From Pseudomonas saudiphocaensis (GTDB lineage Bacteria > Pseudomonadota > Gammaproteobacteria > Pseudomonadales > Pseudomonadaceae), in NCBI RefSeq assembly GCF_000756775.1, contig NZ_CCSF01000001.1, positions 868,001 to 932,000 on the forward strand: a DNA stretch of 64,000 nt, written 5' to 3'. Below, one piece after another: positions 54,933 through 64,000 of the stretch. Below the pieces are notes generated by a model. It saw only the letters and a program-made list of their open reading frames with translations, was not told the DNA's origin and ran no database searches. The stretch's first letter is position 1. Every line of letters starts with the position of its first letter. The translations under genes and the position numbers were made by a program.

Positions 54933-55322
54933 GACGGGCCGGAATTACAGGACAGCCATACATCTTAGACTTTTGTCCTAGCCGGGTCACCGCCGAGTCG
55001 TCTGACGCATGCGTCAGGCCGCGCCAGCCGCGGCCTCAGAGGACTTTCAATACTTTCGAAAGACGCTGGAAACACAGAGTCTTCACAGACCGTCACTTAA
55101 CTTTGCGACCTCATTCCAGTAGAATTGGCCCGCCGTTTTCGGCGCCACGATCCGTAAGAAGCTGTTTTCAAAGCGTCACGAGCACAGTCAAACCGGTTTT
55201 GCTGGATGCGCTGATCCCTCTTGCCAGCGCATCCAGTACTTCAAGCCACGTAAAACTTTGAAAACAGCTTCCGGATGCGCGTCCCGAAACACCCAAGGGA
55301 CCAATGATGAGGGTAATAAACT
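54933..55322. other. upstream region of acnB with a nested palindromic element
   Basis: This 390-bp region carries the acnB promoter. No gene is seen. The part from 55158 to 55271 is a palindromic repeat listed separately. ATG-poor, with GAGGGTAATAAACT just before the GTG start of acnB. Confidence 0.6.
55158..55271. repeat. 114-bp nested palindromic element (MITE- or REP-like) upstream of acnB
   Basis: The outer ends are perfect 16-base inverted repeats: GAAGCTGTTTTCAAAG (55158-55173) and CTTTGAAAACAGCTTC (55256-55271). Inside is a second perfect 11-bp hairpin, TGGATGCGCTG (55203-55213) with CAGCGCATCCA (55225-55235). The element ends 51 bp before acnB, so it lies in its promoter or leader. 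Confidence 0.7.
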
Positions 55323-57932
55323 GTGCTTGAAGCCTACCGCAAACATGTAGCAGAGCGTGCCGCTCAGGGTATCGTTCCCCAGCCGCTGAACGCCGAACAA
55401 ACCGCAGGCCTGGTCGAGCTGCTGAAGAACCCGCCAGCCGGCGAAGAAGCTTTCCTGGTTGACCTGATCACCAACCGCGTCCCCGCTGGCGTTGACGAAG
55501 CAGCCTATGTCAAGGCCGGCTTCCTGTCTGCCATCGCCAAGGGCGAAGCCACCTCTCCGCTGATCAGCAAGCAGCGCGCTGTTGAGCTGCTGGGCACCAT
55601 GCAGGGCGGCTACAACATCGCCACTCTGGTCGAACTGCTGGACGATGCCGAACTGTCCGCCGCGACTGCCGAACAACTCAAGCACACCCTGCTGATGTTC
55701 GATGCGTTCCACGACGTCGCTGAAAAAGCCAAGGCTGGCAATGCCAACGCCAAGGCAGTACTGCAGTCCTGGGCTGACGGTGAATGGTTCCAGAGCCGCC
55801 CGGCGGTGGCTGAGAAGATCACCCTGTCGGTATTCAAGGTCACCGGCGAAACCAACACCGACGACCTGTCCCCTGCTCCAGATGCCTGGTCGCGCCCCGA
55901 TATCCCGCTGCACGCCCTGGCCATGCTGAAAATGGCCCGTGACGGCATCAACCCCGACGTTCCCGGCTCGGTCGGCCCCATCAAGCAGATGGAAGAATTG
56001 AAAGCCAAGGGCTTCCCGGTTGCCTACGTCGGTGACGTGGTCGGTACCGGTTCTTCCCGCAAGTCCGCCACCAACTCGGTGTTGTGGTTCTTCGGTGACG
56101 ACATCCCCTACGTGCCGAACAAGCGCGCCGGTGGTTTCTGCTTCGGTACCAAGATTGCCCCGATCTTCTACAACACCATGGAAGACGCCGGCGCTCTGCC
56201 GATCGAATTCGACTGCACCGACCTGGCCATGGGCGACGTCATCGACGTATACCCCTACAAGGGCGAAGTTCGCCGCCATGGTAGCGACGAGCTGGTCACC
56301 ACCTTCCAGCTGAAGACCGACGTACTGCTGGACGAAGTCCGCGCCGGCGGCCGTATCCCGCTGATCATCGGCCGCGGCCTGACCGAGAAGGCCCGCGCCG
56401 AGCTGGGTCTGGCTCCGTCCACTCTGTTCAAGAAGCCGGAATCGCCTGCAGACAGCGGCAAGGGTTTCACCCTGGCGCAGAAGATGGTCGGTCGCGCCTG
56501 CGGTCTGCCGGAAGGCCAGGGCGTGCGTCCGGGCACTTACTGTGAACCGAAGATGACCACCGTCGGTTCCCAGGACACCACTGGCCCGATGACTCGTGAC
56601 GAGCTGAAGGACCTGGCTTGCCTCGGCTTCTCCGCTGACCTGGTGATGCAGTCCTTCTGCCACACCGCGGCCTATCCGAAGCCGATCGACGTCACCACCC
56701 ACCACACCCTGCCGGACTTCATCCAGAACCGCGGCGGTGTGTCCCTGCGTCCCGGTGACGGCATCATCCACAGCTGGCTGAACCGCATGCTGCTGCCCGA
56801 CACCGTCGGCACTGGCGGCGATTCCCACACCCGCTTCCCGATGGGCATCTCCTTCCCGGCCGGTTCCGGCCTGGTTGCCTTTGCCGCTGCCACCGGCGTC
56901 ATGCCGCTGGACATGCCTGAATCCGTTCTGGTGCGCTTCAAGGGCGAAATGCAGCCTGGCATCACCCTGCGCGATCTGGTTCATGCCATCCCCTACTACG
57001 CCATCCAGGAAGGCCTGCTGACTGTCGAGAAGAAGGGCAAGAAGAACATCTTCTCTGGCCGCATTCTGGAAATCGAAGGCCTGAACAACCTGACCGTTGA
57101 GCAAGCCTTCGAACTGTCCGACGCCTCTGCCGAGCGCTCCGCAGCCGGTTGCACCATCAAGCTGCCGGAAGAAGCAATTGCCGAGTACCTGAAGTCCAAC
57201 ATCACTCTGCTGCGCTGGATGATCAGCGAAGGCTACGGCGATGCCCGTACCCTGGAGCGTCGCGCCCAGGCGATGGAAGCCTGGCTGGCCAAGCCGAACC
57301 TGCTGGAAGCGGACAAGGACGCCGAGTACGCCGCCGTGATCGAAATCGATCTGGCCGACGTGAAGGAGCCTGTTCTGTGCGCCCCGAACGATCCGGACGA
57401 TGCCCGCCTCCTGTCCACCGTTGCTGGCGAGAAGATCGATGAAGTGTTCATCGGCTCCTGCATGACCAACATCGGCCACTTCCGCGCTGCCGGCAAGCTG
57501 CTGGACAAGGTCAAGGGTGGCATTCCGACCCGTCTGTGGCTGGCCCCGCCGACCAAGATGGACGCTCACCAACTGACCGAAGAAGGCTACTACGGCATCT
57601 ACGGCAAGGCCGGTGCACGCATGGAAATGCCAGGCTGCTCGCTGTGCATGGGTAACCAGGCCCGCGTTCAGACCGGATCGACCGTGGTTTCCACCTCGAC
57701 CCGTAACTTCCCGAACCGTCTGGGTGACGCAACCAACGTGTACCTGGCTTCCGCCGAACTGGCTGCAGTCGCCTCGATCACCGGCAAGCTGCCGACCGTC
57801 GAGGAGTACATGGAGTACGCGAAGGAGATCGACACCATGGCCAGCGATGTCTATCGCTACCTGAGCTTCGACCAGATCGCTGAATTCCGTGAGTCTGCGG
57901 AAAAGGCCAAGATCCAGGTCGTGGAAGTCTAA
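55323..57932 (+). CDS. acnB: aconitate hydratase B
   Basis: AcnB isomerises citrate and isocitrate in the TCA cycle and can bind mRNA when its cluster is lost. The 869-residue protein starts with GTG ([20 protein letters not shown]), has the N-terminal HEAT-like domain, the swivel domain placed before the catalytic domains as in AcnB, and the 4Fe-4S Cys residues in [13 protein letters not shown] and [32 protein letters not shown] and [10 protein letters not shown]-like [12 protein letters not shown] are present. Codon use is strongly biased, fitting high expression. Confidence 0.97.
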   Translation: MLEAYRKHVAERAAQGIVPQPLNAEQTAGLVELLKNPPAGEEAFLVDLITNRVPAGVDEAAYVKAGFLSAIAKGEATSPLISKQRAVELLGTMQGGYNIATLVELLDDAELSAATAEQLKHTLLMFDAFHDVAEKAKAGNANAKAVLQSWADGEWFQSRPAVAEKITLSVFKVTGETNTDDLSPAPDAWSRPDIPLHALAMLKMARDGINPDVPGSVGPIKQMEELKAKGFPVAYVGDVVGTGSSRKSATNSVLWFFGDDIPYVPNKRAGGFCFGTKIAPIFYNTMEDAGALPIEFDCTDLAMGDVIDVYPYKGEVRRHGSDELVTTFQLKTDVLLDEVRAGGRIPLIIGRGLTEKARAELGLAPSTLFKKPESPADSGKGFTLAQKMVGRACGLPEGQGVRPGTYCEPKMTTVGSQDTTGPMTRDELKDLACLGFSADLVMQSFCHTAAYPKPIDVTTHHTLPDFIQNRGGVSLRPGDGIIHSWLNRMLLPDTVGTGGDSHTRFPMGISFPAGSGLVAFAAATGVMPLDMPESVLVRFKGEMQPGITLRDLVHAIPYYAIQEGLLTVEKKGKKNIFSGRILEIEGLNNLTVEQAFELSDASAERSAAGCTIKLPEEAIAEYLKSNITLLRWMISEGYGDARTLERRAQAMEAWLAKPNLLEADKDAEYAAVIEIDLADVKEPVLCAPNDPDDARLLSTVAGEKIDEVFIGSCMTNIGHFRAAGKLLDKVKGGIPTRLWLAPPTKMDAHQLTEEGYYGIYGKAGARMEMPGCSLCMGNQARVQTGSTVVSTSTRNFPNRLGDATNVYLASAELAAVASITGKLPTVEEYMEYAKEIDTMASDVYRYLSFDQIAEFRESAEKAKIQVVEV

Positions 57933-57976
57933 AGCGGTAAGCACGACTGCCCACCACCTGGGCAGTTTGTGAATAG

Positions 57977-58007
57977 AAAGCCCGTATCGAAAGGTACGGG
58001 CTTTTTT
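57977..58007 (+). terminator. terminator of acnB
   Basis: AAAGCCCGTA pairs with TACGGGCTTT, followed by a run of T residues, 45 bp after the acnB stop. Confidence 0.88.
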
Positions 58008-58082
58008 ATGCGCTTGGCTGGGCTGCGTGTGCGGGAATCTACTCCACGCGCTCCACGCGGGCCGAAGCAAAATGCGGGCAAC

Positions 58083-58119
58083 AAAAAACCCGGCCTTGCA
58101 TATGCAGGCCGGGTTTTTG
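58083..58119 (-). terminator. terminator of oprF
   Basis: AAAAACCCGGCCTGCATATG region: stem ACCCGGCCT/AGGCCGGGT with A-run and T-run on either side, just 18 bp past the oprF stop on the minus strand. Confidence 0.88.
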
Positions 58120-58136
58120 TTTAGCAGCTCAGATGC

Positions 58137-59126
58137 TTAGCGAACCTGAGCTTCTACTTCAGCTTCAACGCGACGGTTGATCTGGCGACCTTCTTCGGTG
58201 CTGTTGTCAGCAACCGGACGGGATTCGCCGTAACCGACGGAGTCAACGCGCTGGCTTTCTACGCCGTACTGGTTGACCAGAACGTCGCGAACAGCCTGAG
58301 CACGGCGCTCAGACAGACGCTGGTTGTATTGGTCAGTACCTACGGAGTCGGTATGACCTTCTACAGTGGTGCTGGTCTGCGGGTACTGCTGCATGAAGTC
58401 AGCCAGGTTCTTGATGTCGCTGTAGCTTTCTTCACGAACCTGAGCCTTGTCGAAGTCGAACTTCACGTCCAGCTCAACGCGGACCAGTTCTGGCTCCGGC
58501 TCTGGCTCGGTGTCAACGATAGGAGCCGGCGCTGGCTCTGGAGTTGGCTCGACCTGAGCAACCTGACGGGTGCTGCCGCCGAAGTTCATACCAACACCCA
58601 GACCTGCCATCCACTCGCCTTCGTTGGCATCGATGTTGTACATGCCATCAACGCTGGCTTTGGCGAAGAAGTTCTCGGTGAAGTAGTACTTCACACCAGT
58701 GCCGACATTGGCAAAGGTGCTGCTGTCACGACCGCCACGGTCTGCCTGACCGATGCTCTGATGAGCGGCGCCCGCAGAAACGTAAGGACGCAGACCAACA
58801 CCCGGCTGACCGAAGTGGTAAGTGGCGTCCAGGGAAGTCAGGCTGCCCTTGATGTTCTTGTGACCACCAGCGCCCACCGGATCCTGGGAAGTCAGGTCAT
58901 GGTATTCGCCGTAGGACAGACCGAGCGAAACGTCTTCGGTCAGAAAGTAGCTGATGCCAGCGCCATACAACTCACCGTCGCGCTGCACATCACGCGAGCT
59001 GTCAGTGAAATAGTGCTTGCCGAACGCTTCCACCTCTACGGCGCCCTGGCCCTGAGCCAGCGCGCTAACAGAAGTGGCGGCAATCAGGGAGCCAATCGCA
59101 ACGCCCAAGGTGTTTTTAAGCTTCAT
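58137..59126 (-). CDS. oprF: major outer-membrane porin OprF (OmpA family)
   Basis: OprF links the outer membrane to peptidoglycan and forms a weak general porin. The 329-residue protein has a signal peptide (MKLKNTLGVAIGSLIAATSV SALAQ), an eight-strand N-terminal barrel (to about 165), a Pro/Glu linker (EPTPEPAPAPIVDTEPEPEP) and a C-terminal OmpA domain with TTVEGHTDSVGTDQYNQRLS ERRAQAV. The linker region lacks the four Cys found in P. aeruginosa OprF. Codon bias is high. sigX lies upstream, and SigX is known to drive oprF in Pseudomonas. Confidence 0.97.
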   Translation of the reverse strand: MKLKNTLGVAIGSLIAATSVSALAQGQGAVEVEAFGKHYFTDSSRDVQRDGELYGAGISYFLTEDVSLGLSYGEYHDLTSQDPVGAGGHKNIKGSLTSLDATYHFGQPGVGLRPYVSAGAAHQSIGQADRGGRDSSTFANVGTGVKYYFTENFFAKASVDGMYNIDANEGEWMAGLGVGMNFGGSTRQVAQVEPTPEPAPAPIVDTEPEPEPELVRVELDVKFDFDKAQVREESYSDIKNLADFMQQYPQTSTTVEGHTDSVGTDQYNQRLSERRAQAVRDVLVNQYGVESQRVDSVGYGESRPVADNSTEEGRQINRRVEAEVEAQVR

Positions 59127-59225
59127 CCGTAAATCCCCATCTGGTGGTTAGTATCAGAACAATCTAAGGAAACCCGGCCAACTGAAACCCAGGCTGTTCG
59201 CTGTCAATAAGACAACTTCAAGCGA
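59127..59225 (-). promoter_or_regulatory. oprF promoter region
   Basis: The 99-bp sigX-oprF gap contains a consensus -35 TTGACA on the minus strand (59202-59207) and a GGTTTCAGTT segment further down that could suit an ECF factor. No start site can be fixed from sequence alone. Confidence 0.4.
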
Positions 59226-59816
59226 CTAAGTTTCAGACATACCGGAAAATTTTTCCCGTAGTTTATCAAGAGCACGCTTGTATCGCATTTTCGTTGCGCT
59301 TAGCCCCATATGCATGATGTCCGCGATTTCCTGAAACTCCAGCTCTGCAACAAAGCGCAAAACAAGTATTTCCCGGTCAATCTGGTTCACATGCACCAGC
59401 CAATGCTCTAGCCCGGTCTTCTCCGTCACTACCGGTGCGCTTTCTTCGGTAGCTTCTTCGATTGGGTCCAGGCTTAGCGCATCAAGCAAACGCCGCTTGC
59501 GGCGCTCTTTGCGGTACTGCGTGATGCACTCATTATAAGTGATGCTATACAGCCATGTTTTGAACTTAGACTTTCCTTCGAAGTTCTTCAGCCCATACAA
59601 GACCTTCAGCATTACCTCTTGACATACGTCATCAGCGTCTCGCTCGTTTCCAAGATAACGAGCACACACGTTGAAAAGAGTTCGTTGATATCGACGCATC
59701 AACTCTTCATATGCACGGGTTATATGAAACAACTCTGCATGAGCACGCTGCACCAACTCCTCATCGGAAAGCTGGCGCGGGTCATAGCTCATGGCGGGCG
59801 GGTGGGCTGTAGTCAA
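59226..59816 (-). CDS. sigX: ECF sigma factor SigX
   Basis: The 196-residue protein has sigma region 2 (ELFHITRAYEELMRRYQRTL, GNERDADDVCQEVMLKVLYG, FKTWLYSITYNECITQYRKE) and region 4 (IDREILVLRFVAELEFQEIA DIMHMGLSATKMRYKRALDK). SigX of Pseudomonas controls oprF and envelope and lipid genes. No anti-sigma gene lies beside it; activity is thought to depend on cmpX, which is directly upstream. Confidence 0.96.
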   Translation of the reverse strand: MTTAHPPAMSYDPRQLSDEELVQRAHAELFHITRAYEELMRRYQRTLFNVCARYLGNERDADDVCQEVMLKVLYGLKNFEGKSKFKTWLYSITYNECITQYRKERRKRRLLDALSLDPIEEATEESAPVVTEKTGLEHWLVHVNQIDREILVLRFVAELEFQEIADIMHMGLSATKMRYKRALDKLREKFSGMSET

Positions 59817-59892
59817 GACGCTTCAAACCGCAGTCAAAGTCATGGCCAGCATTCATTGAAGACCAAAAAATTTAGCGGCGTACTTTAACAGA

Positions 59893-60723
59893 TTATCGAC
59901 CCAAGCGGCTGCCTACACGCTGCTCCAACAACACTCTGTTGGCAATAGAAACTCGTTCGCCATCATCGGTTAACAGGTGAGTCTTGGCTGTACCTATCTC
60001 TTCGATCTCACCTTCCAGATCCAGGCCTTCGAGACGCACCCGCTGCCCTACCCCGTACAGCTCGCGCACGTAGATACCCGCGAGAATCTGGCTGACAAGT
60101 TCGCGACTACCCAGGCCCAACGCCAGTGCGGCGGCGAGGCCAACCGAAATCAAGGCGATGGCGATCACGTAGTTGAGCAGCTCGGTTTTTACCTCAAGCT
60201 GCCCGATTGCCACCGATATGCTGATGATGATCACCAGGCCTTGGGCGATTCGTCCAAGGCCGCTGGCATATTCCAGCCCGACGCCTTCTGCGGCTCCACG
60301 CACCAGACCACTGACCAGCTGGGCCAGAAGCACACCGGCAAGCAGAATCAGACCAGCTCCGAAAACCTTAGGTACATACAGCGCCAGCATGTCGAGGGTA
60401 GCTGACACACGGGCAAGCCCCAGCGACTCGGCTGCCGACACGAGGAAGATCAGCAACACGAACCAGTAGACGACTTTTCCGATCAGGGCAGAAATCGGCG
60501 CCCGAATACCGGCTCGTCCAAGAAGCTTGGTTGTCCCTGTACCAGTGACCAATCGATCAAGACCAATCTTGGCCAGTCCTTTTGACAGCACGGCATCAAG
60601 GACCTTGGCAACGACAAAACCGATCGCTACAACCAGCAGCGCCCCAAACAGACGAGGGATAAATGCCGCAATAGGCGCCCAAAGCGCGCTCATTGCTGCC
60701 AGCAGACTCTGGCTCCACTCCAT
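59893..60723 (-). CDS. cmpX: CmpX, small MscS-type mechanosensitive channel protein
   Basis: Starting at ATG 60721-60723 (MEWSQSLLAAMSALWAPIAA) the protein has 276 residues, with about five membrane helices (PRLFGALLVVAIGFVVAKVL, VVYWFVLLIFLVSAAESL, KVFGAGLILLAGVLLAQLV, IAQGLVIIISISVAIGQL, VIAIALISVGLAAALALGLG) and a short MscS beta domain (GQRVRLEGLDLEGEIEEIGT). CmpX links membrane tension to SigX in Pseudomonas. It follows crfX with a small overlap-free gap. Confidence 0.93.
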   Translation of the reverse strand: MEWSQSLLAAMSALWAPIAAFIPRLFGALLVVAIGFVVAKVLDAVLSKGLAKIGLDRLVTGTGTTKLLGRAGIRAPISALIGKVVYWFVLLIFLVSAAESLGLARVSATLDMLALYVPKVFGAGLILLAGVLLAQLVSGLVRGAAEGVGLEYASGLGRIAQGLVIIISISVAIGQLEVKTELLNYVIAIALISVGLAAALALGLGSRELVSQILAGIYVRELYGVGQRVRLEGLDLEGEIEEIGTAKTHLLTDDGERVSIANRVLLEQRVGSRLGR

Positions 60724-60725
60724 GA

Positions 60726-60971
60726 TCAATCAGCCTTGTCGAAAGAAGTTGAACGGACGGTGTCACGTGCGGTGACGGTCGAGGAGCGCGTTGCACCACT
60801 GCTGAGCACAACCATCAGTGTTGGCAGCCAGTGCCCCATCAGTCCAAAGAGATCACCCGCACCTACCTGGCGGTTCGCCGTTTTCAGGACCCGGTCCAGG
60901 CAGGCATCATCGTCATGCCCGGACGGCGTCTTGAGCATATTGCGCAGGGATTCTTCAAAGGGATCGCCCAT
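60726..60971 (-). CDS. crfX: CrfX, small envelope-stress-cluster protein
   Basis: The start ATG at 60969-60971 follows GAGGTGAGC, a strong ribosome site, giving 81 residues (MGDPFEESLRNMLKTPSGHD, then VGAGDLFGLMGHWLPTLMVV). An upstream ATG would add 12 residues. One hydrophobic segment (FGLMGHWLPTLMVVLSSGA) may be a weak membrane anchor. Named after the P. aeruginosa gene at the same position between cmaX and cmpX; function unknown. Confidence 0.85.
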   Translation of the reverse strand: MGDPFEESLRNMLKTPSGHDDDACLDRVLKTANRQVGAGDLFGLMGHWLPTLMVVLSSGATRSSTVTARDTVRSTSFDKAD

Positions 60972-61068
60972 GCTCACCTCATTAAACTCCAACTCGGGAA
61001 GTATCATTTCGTCGATACCCGAGGAAATGGTTCACACCCTAGACGGCGTCGCCATAAAAAAGTCACAT

Positions 61069-62058
61069 TCACACCCATTTCAGACGGCGGAATATCCACC
61101 ACTGAAAAAGCGCTACCACAGCGATCAGCGCGCAGGCCAGAACAAAACCGTAGGGGTTGTCCGAACCAGGAATGCCGCCGACATTGATGCCCAGCAGCCC
61201 GGTGAGAAAGCTCATCGGCAGGAAGAAGCCGGTGATGATACCCAGCAGATACATGGTGCGATTCATCCTTTCTCGCATGCGCCGCTCTTCGGCCTCCAGG
61301 ACCAGGTTGGCCCGTTCTCGAACCAGCTCCAGCTCTTCGAGATTTCGTATCAGGCGATTGCTCAGCTCGTTCCAGTAATCCGTGTCGTCATCGACAAACC
61401 AGGGAAGCTTTCGGCGCGCGAGCTGCGCGTAGACCTCACCCTGTGGCAAAAGGAAGCGACGCAGGCTTGCTGCCCGCCGGCGCAAGGTAAGCAGGTTGTC
61501 CTGCGACGGCGTATAGCGCGGATCGGTTTCAAGCTGGTCCTCTTCACCATCCACCTTTTCTGCAAGCAGCGTGATCAGATCCTCCACATGCTCGGTCAGT
61601 GCTTCGGCAAGGCTGATCAATACCTCCGAAGCGGTTTTCGGCCCCTGGCCTGCAGCCAGTTGCCGGATTAACACTTCAGTGGAGCGCAGTGGCCGCAGGC
61701 GTAGCGAAATGACCCTGCGTGCATCAGCAAATACTCGCAGCGAAACCATATCTTCCGGGGCGGAATCCGGATTGAGGTTTACGCCACGCAGAAACAGCAA
61801 AAGCTCGTCTGCTGGTAACGGCAGCAATCGCGGCCTGGTGTTTTCCTCAAGCAGCACATCACAGGCAAAGTTGCTCAAGCCACTCTGCTCACGTAACCAG
61901 ATCTGGGCCTCGGGCTGGCTGCGATCCCAGTGCAACCACAAGCTTTCACCGTCAGCCAGAGTCAGCGAGGCAATATCCTCGTATGCAAGCTGTCGAGCAC
62001 CACCGCGCCCATCCAGCACCAGGGCGCGCAACAACCCTGCCTCTTCGTCGACCAGCAT
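61069..62058 (-). CDS. cmaX: CmaX, CorA/ZntB-family metal ion transporter
   Basis: The 329-residue protein has the large cytosolic CorA-like domain (LWLHWDRSQPEAQIWLREQS, FLRGVNLNPDSAPEDMVSLR) and two C-terminal membrane helices (YLLGIITGFFLPMSFLTGLL, YGFVLACALIAVVALFQWWI) separated by the GINVGGIPG loop, the GIN variant of the CorA GMN motif typical of ZntB. Zinc transport is likely. It opens the cmaX-crfX-cmpX-sigX series. Confidence 0.92.
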   Translation of the reverse strand: MLVDEEAGLLRALVLDGRGGARQLAYEDIASLTLADGESLWLHWDRSQPEAQIWLREQSGLSNFACDVLLEENTRPRLLPLPADELLLFLRGVNLNPDSAPEDMVSLRVFADARRVISLRLRPLRSTEVLIRQLAAGQGPKTASEVLISLAEALTEHVEDLITLLAEKVDGEEDQLETDPRYTPSQDNLLTLRRRAASLRRFLLPQGEVYAQLARRKLPWFVDDDTDYWNELSNRLIRNLEELELVRERANLVLEAEERRMRERMNRTMYLLGIITGFFLPMSFLTGLLGINVGGIPGSDNPYGFVLACALIAVVALFQWWIFRRLKWV

Positions 62059-62082
62059 GTTTTCCTCCGCTCAGACCGCAAA

Positions 62083-62103
62083 AAGCCCGGCTAGGCCGGG
62101 CTT
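62083..62103 (-). terminator. terminator of rraA
   Basis: AAGCCCGGC pairs with GCCGGGCTT over a TAG loop; the A-run at its left reads as a U-run on the rraA transcript. Confidence 0.8.
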
Positions 62104-62123
62104 GATGGAAGCAAACAAGCCTC

Positions 62124-62612
62124 TCAATCGGGCATTTTCAGCGCTTCTGGCGAAACCACGATGCCGTTGTTGTCGGCGTACAGGTAGTCACCAGGACGGA
62201 AGGTCACACCGCAGAAGGTCACTGGAATGTTCAGCTCGCCAACACCACGCTTGTTGCTCTTGAGCGGGTGGCTTGCCAACGCCTGAACGCCAAGATCGGT
62301 CTGCGCGACGATATCCACATCGCGAATGCAGCCATAAACGACCAGCCCCTGCCAGCCATTGCGTGAAGCCTTCTCGGCAAGCATGTCGCCCAGCAGAGCG
62401 CAACGCAGCGAGCCACCACCGTCGACCACCATTACCTTGCCGGTACCGTCGAGCTCAACCTGCTCCTTGACCAGCGAGTTGTCCTCAAAGCACTTGACCG
62501 TAACGATCTGGCCTCCAAAGGAATCGCGGCCACCGAAATTGCTGAAGATCGGCTCCACCACCTGAACCAGCTCAGGATAGGTATCGCACAGATCGGGCGT
62601 GACGTATTGCAT
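62124..62612 (-). CDS. rraA: ribonuclease E activity regulator RraA
   Basis: The 162-residue protein ([100 protein letters not shown]) belongs to the RraA/demethylmenaquinone-like aldolase fold. In bacteria of this group it is the RraA-type RNase E inhibitor; some homologues are class II aldolases (HMG/CHA aldolase), and the GGR-less active site GxxxRD (GCIRDVD) is retained here. AAGGAGATTT precedes the ATG. Confidence 0.92.
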   Translation of the reverse strand: MQYVTPDLCDTYPELVQVVEPIFSNFGGRDSFGGQIVTVKCFEDNSLVKEQVELDGTGKVMVVDGGGSLRCALLGDMLAEKASRNGWQGLVVYGCIRDVDIVAQTDLGVQALASHPLKSNKRGVGELNIPVTFCGVTFRPGDYLYADNNGIVVSPEALKMPD

Positions 62613-62720
62613 GGCAAATCTCCTTTATGAAACGACCCAGGCGCAGCGCACCTGCGTTCTCACGTCGAATAGACGCAGTGAGCAGCAGGTGCGATTCGCC
62701 ACCAGCGGAGGGTAGGCAGC

Positions 62721-62746
62721 AAAAAGGGCGGAATCCCGCCCTTTTT
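62721..62746 (-). terminator. terminator of ppsA
   Basis: AAAAAGGGCGG pairs with CCGCCCTTTTT over AATC? a short AATC-type loop, with the U-run on the minus strand, nine bases past the ppsA stop. Confidence 0.88.
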
Positions 62747-62754
62747 CACTGCAA

Positions 62755-64000
62755 TCAGCTGATTTCCTGATCGGCCAGGAAGAACCAGGTGTCCAGTACC
62801 GAGTCCGGGTTGAGCGAAACGCTTTCGATACCCTGCTCCATCAGCCACTTGGCCAGGTCCGGATGATCCGACGGCCCCTGTCCACATATGCCAACGTACT
62901 TGTCAGCCTTTTTGCAGGCTTCGATGGCGCTGGCCAGCAACTTCTTGACCGCCGGATTACGCTCGTCGAACAGGTGGGCAATGATGCCAGAGTCACGGTC
63001 CAGACCAAGGGCCAGCTGAGTCATGTCATTGGAGCCGATGGAGAAGCCATCGAAGTATTCCAGGAACTCATCAGCCAGCAGCGCATTGGACGGCAGCTCG
63101 CACATCATGATGATGCGCAGGCCGTTTTCGCCACGCTTGAGGCCGAACTTGGCGAGGATGTCGATGACCTGAGAGGCTTCACCGAGGGTGCGCACGAACG
63201 GCACCATCAGCTCGACGTTGGTCAGACCCATAACGTCGCGGACCTTCTTCATCGCCCGGCACTCGAGCTCGAAGCAATCGCGGAAGGATTCGCTGATGTA
63301 TCGCGAAGCACCACGGAAGCCGAGCATCGGGTTTTCTTCTTCCGGCTCATAGAGCTTGCCGCCGATCAGGTTGGCGTACTCGTTGGACTTGAAGTCCGAC
63401 AGACGCACGATCACTTTCTTCGGCCAGAAAGCAGCCGCTAGGGTACTGACGCCCTCGACCAGCTTCTCGACGTAGAAATCGACCGGGTCGCCATAACCGG
63501 CAATGCGCTTCTCGACGCTGCTCTTAATCTCTGCCGGCAGGCTGTCAAAGTTCAGCAGTGCCTTGGGATGCACGCCGATCATGCGGTTGATGATGAATTC
63601 CAGGCGAGCCAGGCCAACACCTTCGTTGGGCAACTGAGCGAAGTCGAACGCGCGGTCCGGGTTACCGACGTTCATCATGATCTTGAACGGCAGCTCAGGC
63701 ATGGCGTCGATGGAGTTCTGGCGGATATCGAAGCCCAGTTCACCTTCGAAGATCAGGCCGGTATCGCCTTCGGCACAGGTCACAGTGACGCGCTGGCCAT
63801 CTTTCAGCAGATCGGTAGCGTTGCCGCAGCCGACAACCGCAGGGATACCCAGCTCGCGGGCGATGATCGCCGCGTGGCAGGTACGGCCGCCGCGGTTGGT
63901 GACGATGGCGCTGGCGCGCTTCATTACCGGTTCCCAGTCCGGATCAGTCATGTCCGATACCAGCACGTCACCCGGCTGGACCCGGTCCATTTCCGAAACG
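62755..64000 (-). CDS. ppsA: phosphoenolpyruvate synthase, C-terminal part
   Basis: PpsA makes PEP from pyruvate and ATP for gluconeogenesis. The frame is open to the right edge and covers about 414 C-terminal residues. The phosphorylated His lies in [26 protein letters not shown], near the right edge, and the PEP-utilising C-terminal barrel contains [89 protein letters not shown] and [20 protein letters not shown]. The N-terminal nucleotide domain is outside the window. Confidence 0.96.
   Translation of the reverse strand, partial: VSEMDRVQPGDVLVSDMTDPDWEPVMKRASAIVTNRGGRTCHAAIIARELGIPAVVGCGNATDLLKDGQRVTVTCAEGDTGLIFEGELGFDIRQNSIDAMPELPFKIMMNVGNPDRAFDFAQLPNEGVGLARLEFIINRMIGVHPKALLNFDSLPAEIKSSVEKRIAGYGDPVDFYVEKLVEGVSTLAAAFWPKKVIVRLSDFKSNEYANLIGGKLYEPEEENPMLGFRGASRYISESFRDCFELECRAMKKVRDVMGLTNVELMVPFVRTLGEASQVIDILAKFGLKRGENGLRIIMMCELPSNALLADEFLEYFDGFSIGSNDMTQLALGLDRDSGIIAHLFDERNPAVKKLLASAIEACKKADKYVGICGQGPSDHPDLAKWLMEQGIESVSLNPDSVLDTWFFLADQEIS

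Noticed and set aside
55188-58070. 960-codon open frame antisense to acnB
   Set aside because: It mirrors the strongly biased acnB codons on the other strand, has no family motif and is low-complexity; acnB itself is certain.

Overview
The window is chromosomal DNA of a Pseudomonas-type gammaproteobacterium. The right-hand block (ppsA, rraA, cmaX, crfX, cmpX, sigX, oprF, then acnB, a UspA protein, lpxH, ppiB, glnS, cysS, folD and a tRNA cluster) follows the gene order known from Pseudomonas. Coding is high-GC and dense, and most transcription units end in clear hairpin terminators. The exact species cannot be read from the sequence; an unusual housekeeping trait is a diaminopimelate dehydrogenase (ddh). 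Left block, 1-23 kb: a partial RidA-family gene, the guaB-guaA operon (GMP synthesis), a zinc-ribbon protein, a divergent PACE-family efflux pump/LysR pair, ddh, xseA, a TerC-CBS membrane protein, an M23 peptidase, an isochorismatase-fold hydrolase, a YbdG-like MscS channel, a copper pair (DUF2946 protein plus OprC TonB receptor), leuA, a Tat-exported PhoX-like protein, a decayed alpha/beta hydrolase, the ohrR-ohr peroxide module with a strong inverted pair of candidate operators, and a SAM methyltransferase. Middle block, about 23.3-46.7 kb: a P2-group prophage inserted at the 3' end of a tRNA-Leu(UAG) gene. It keeps a nearly complete virion and lysis set: terminase P, portal Q, capsid O/N/M/L, tail X, lysis genes, R/S, baseplate V/W/J/I, fibre H/G, sheath FI, tube FII, E/E', tape measure T and U. 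The layout, with portal at one att end and integrase at the other, suits the phiCTX type of P2 phage. The whole early region is missing: late-control gene D is cut after about 55 codons and joined directly to the last two thirds of an integrase gene, so no repressor, replication gene or ogr activator remains. The tube gene FII and a membrane-protein gene beside the portal each carry an apparent one-base frameshift. Two cargo genes stand out: an AT-rich acyltransferase/SGNH gene between G and FI (the slot of P2 Z/fun), and the four-helix membrane protein between portal and attR. Gene E keeps the T TTT TTG slippery site that makes E+E' in P2. The attR side carries an unexplained cluster of GGTAAT/ATTACC motifs. 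Right block, 46.7-64 kb: three tRNA genes (Leu, His, Arg), folD, cysS and glnS, ppiB and lpxH, miaE, a tandem UspA protein, a DUF1289 protein, acnB, oprF, sigX, the cmpX-crfX-cmaX envelope-stress cluster, rraA and the 3' part of ppsA. Two short elements with inverted ends lie before ppiB and acnB and look like non-autonomous repeats.
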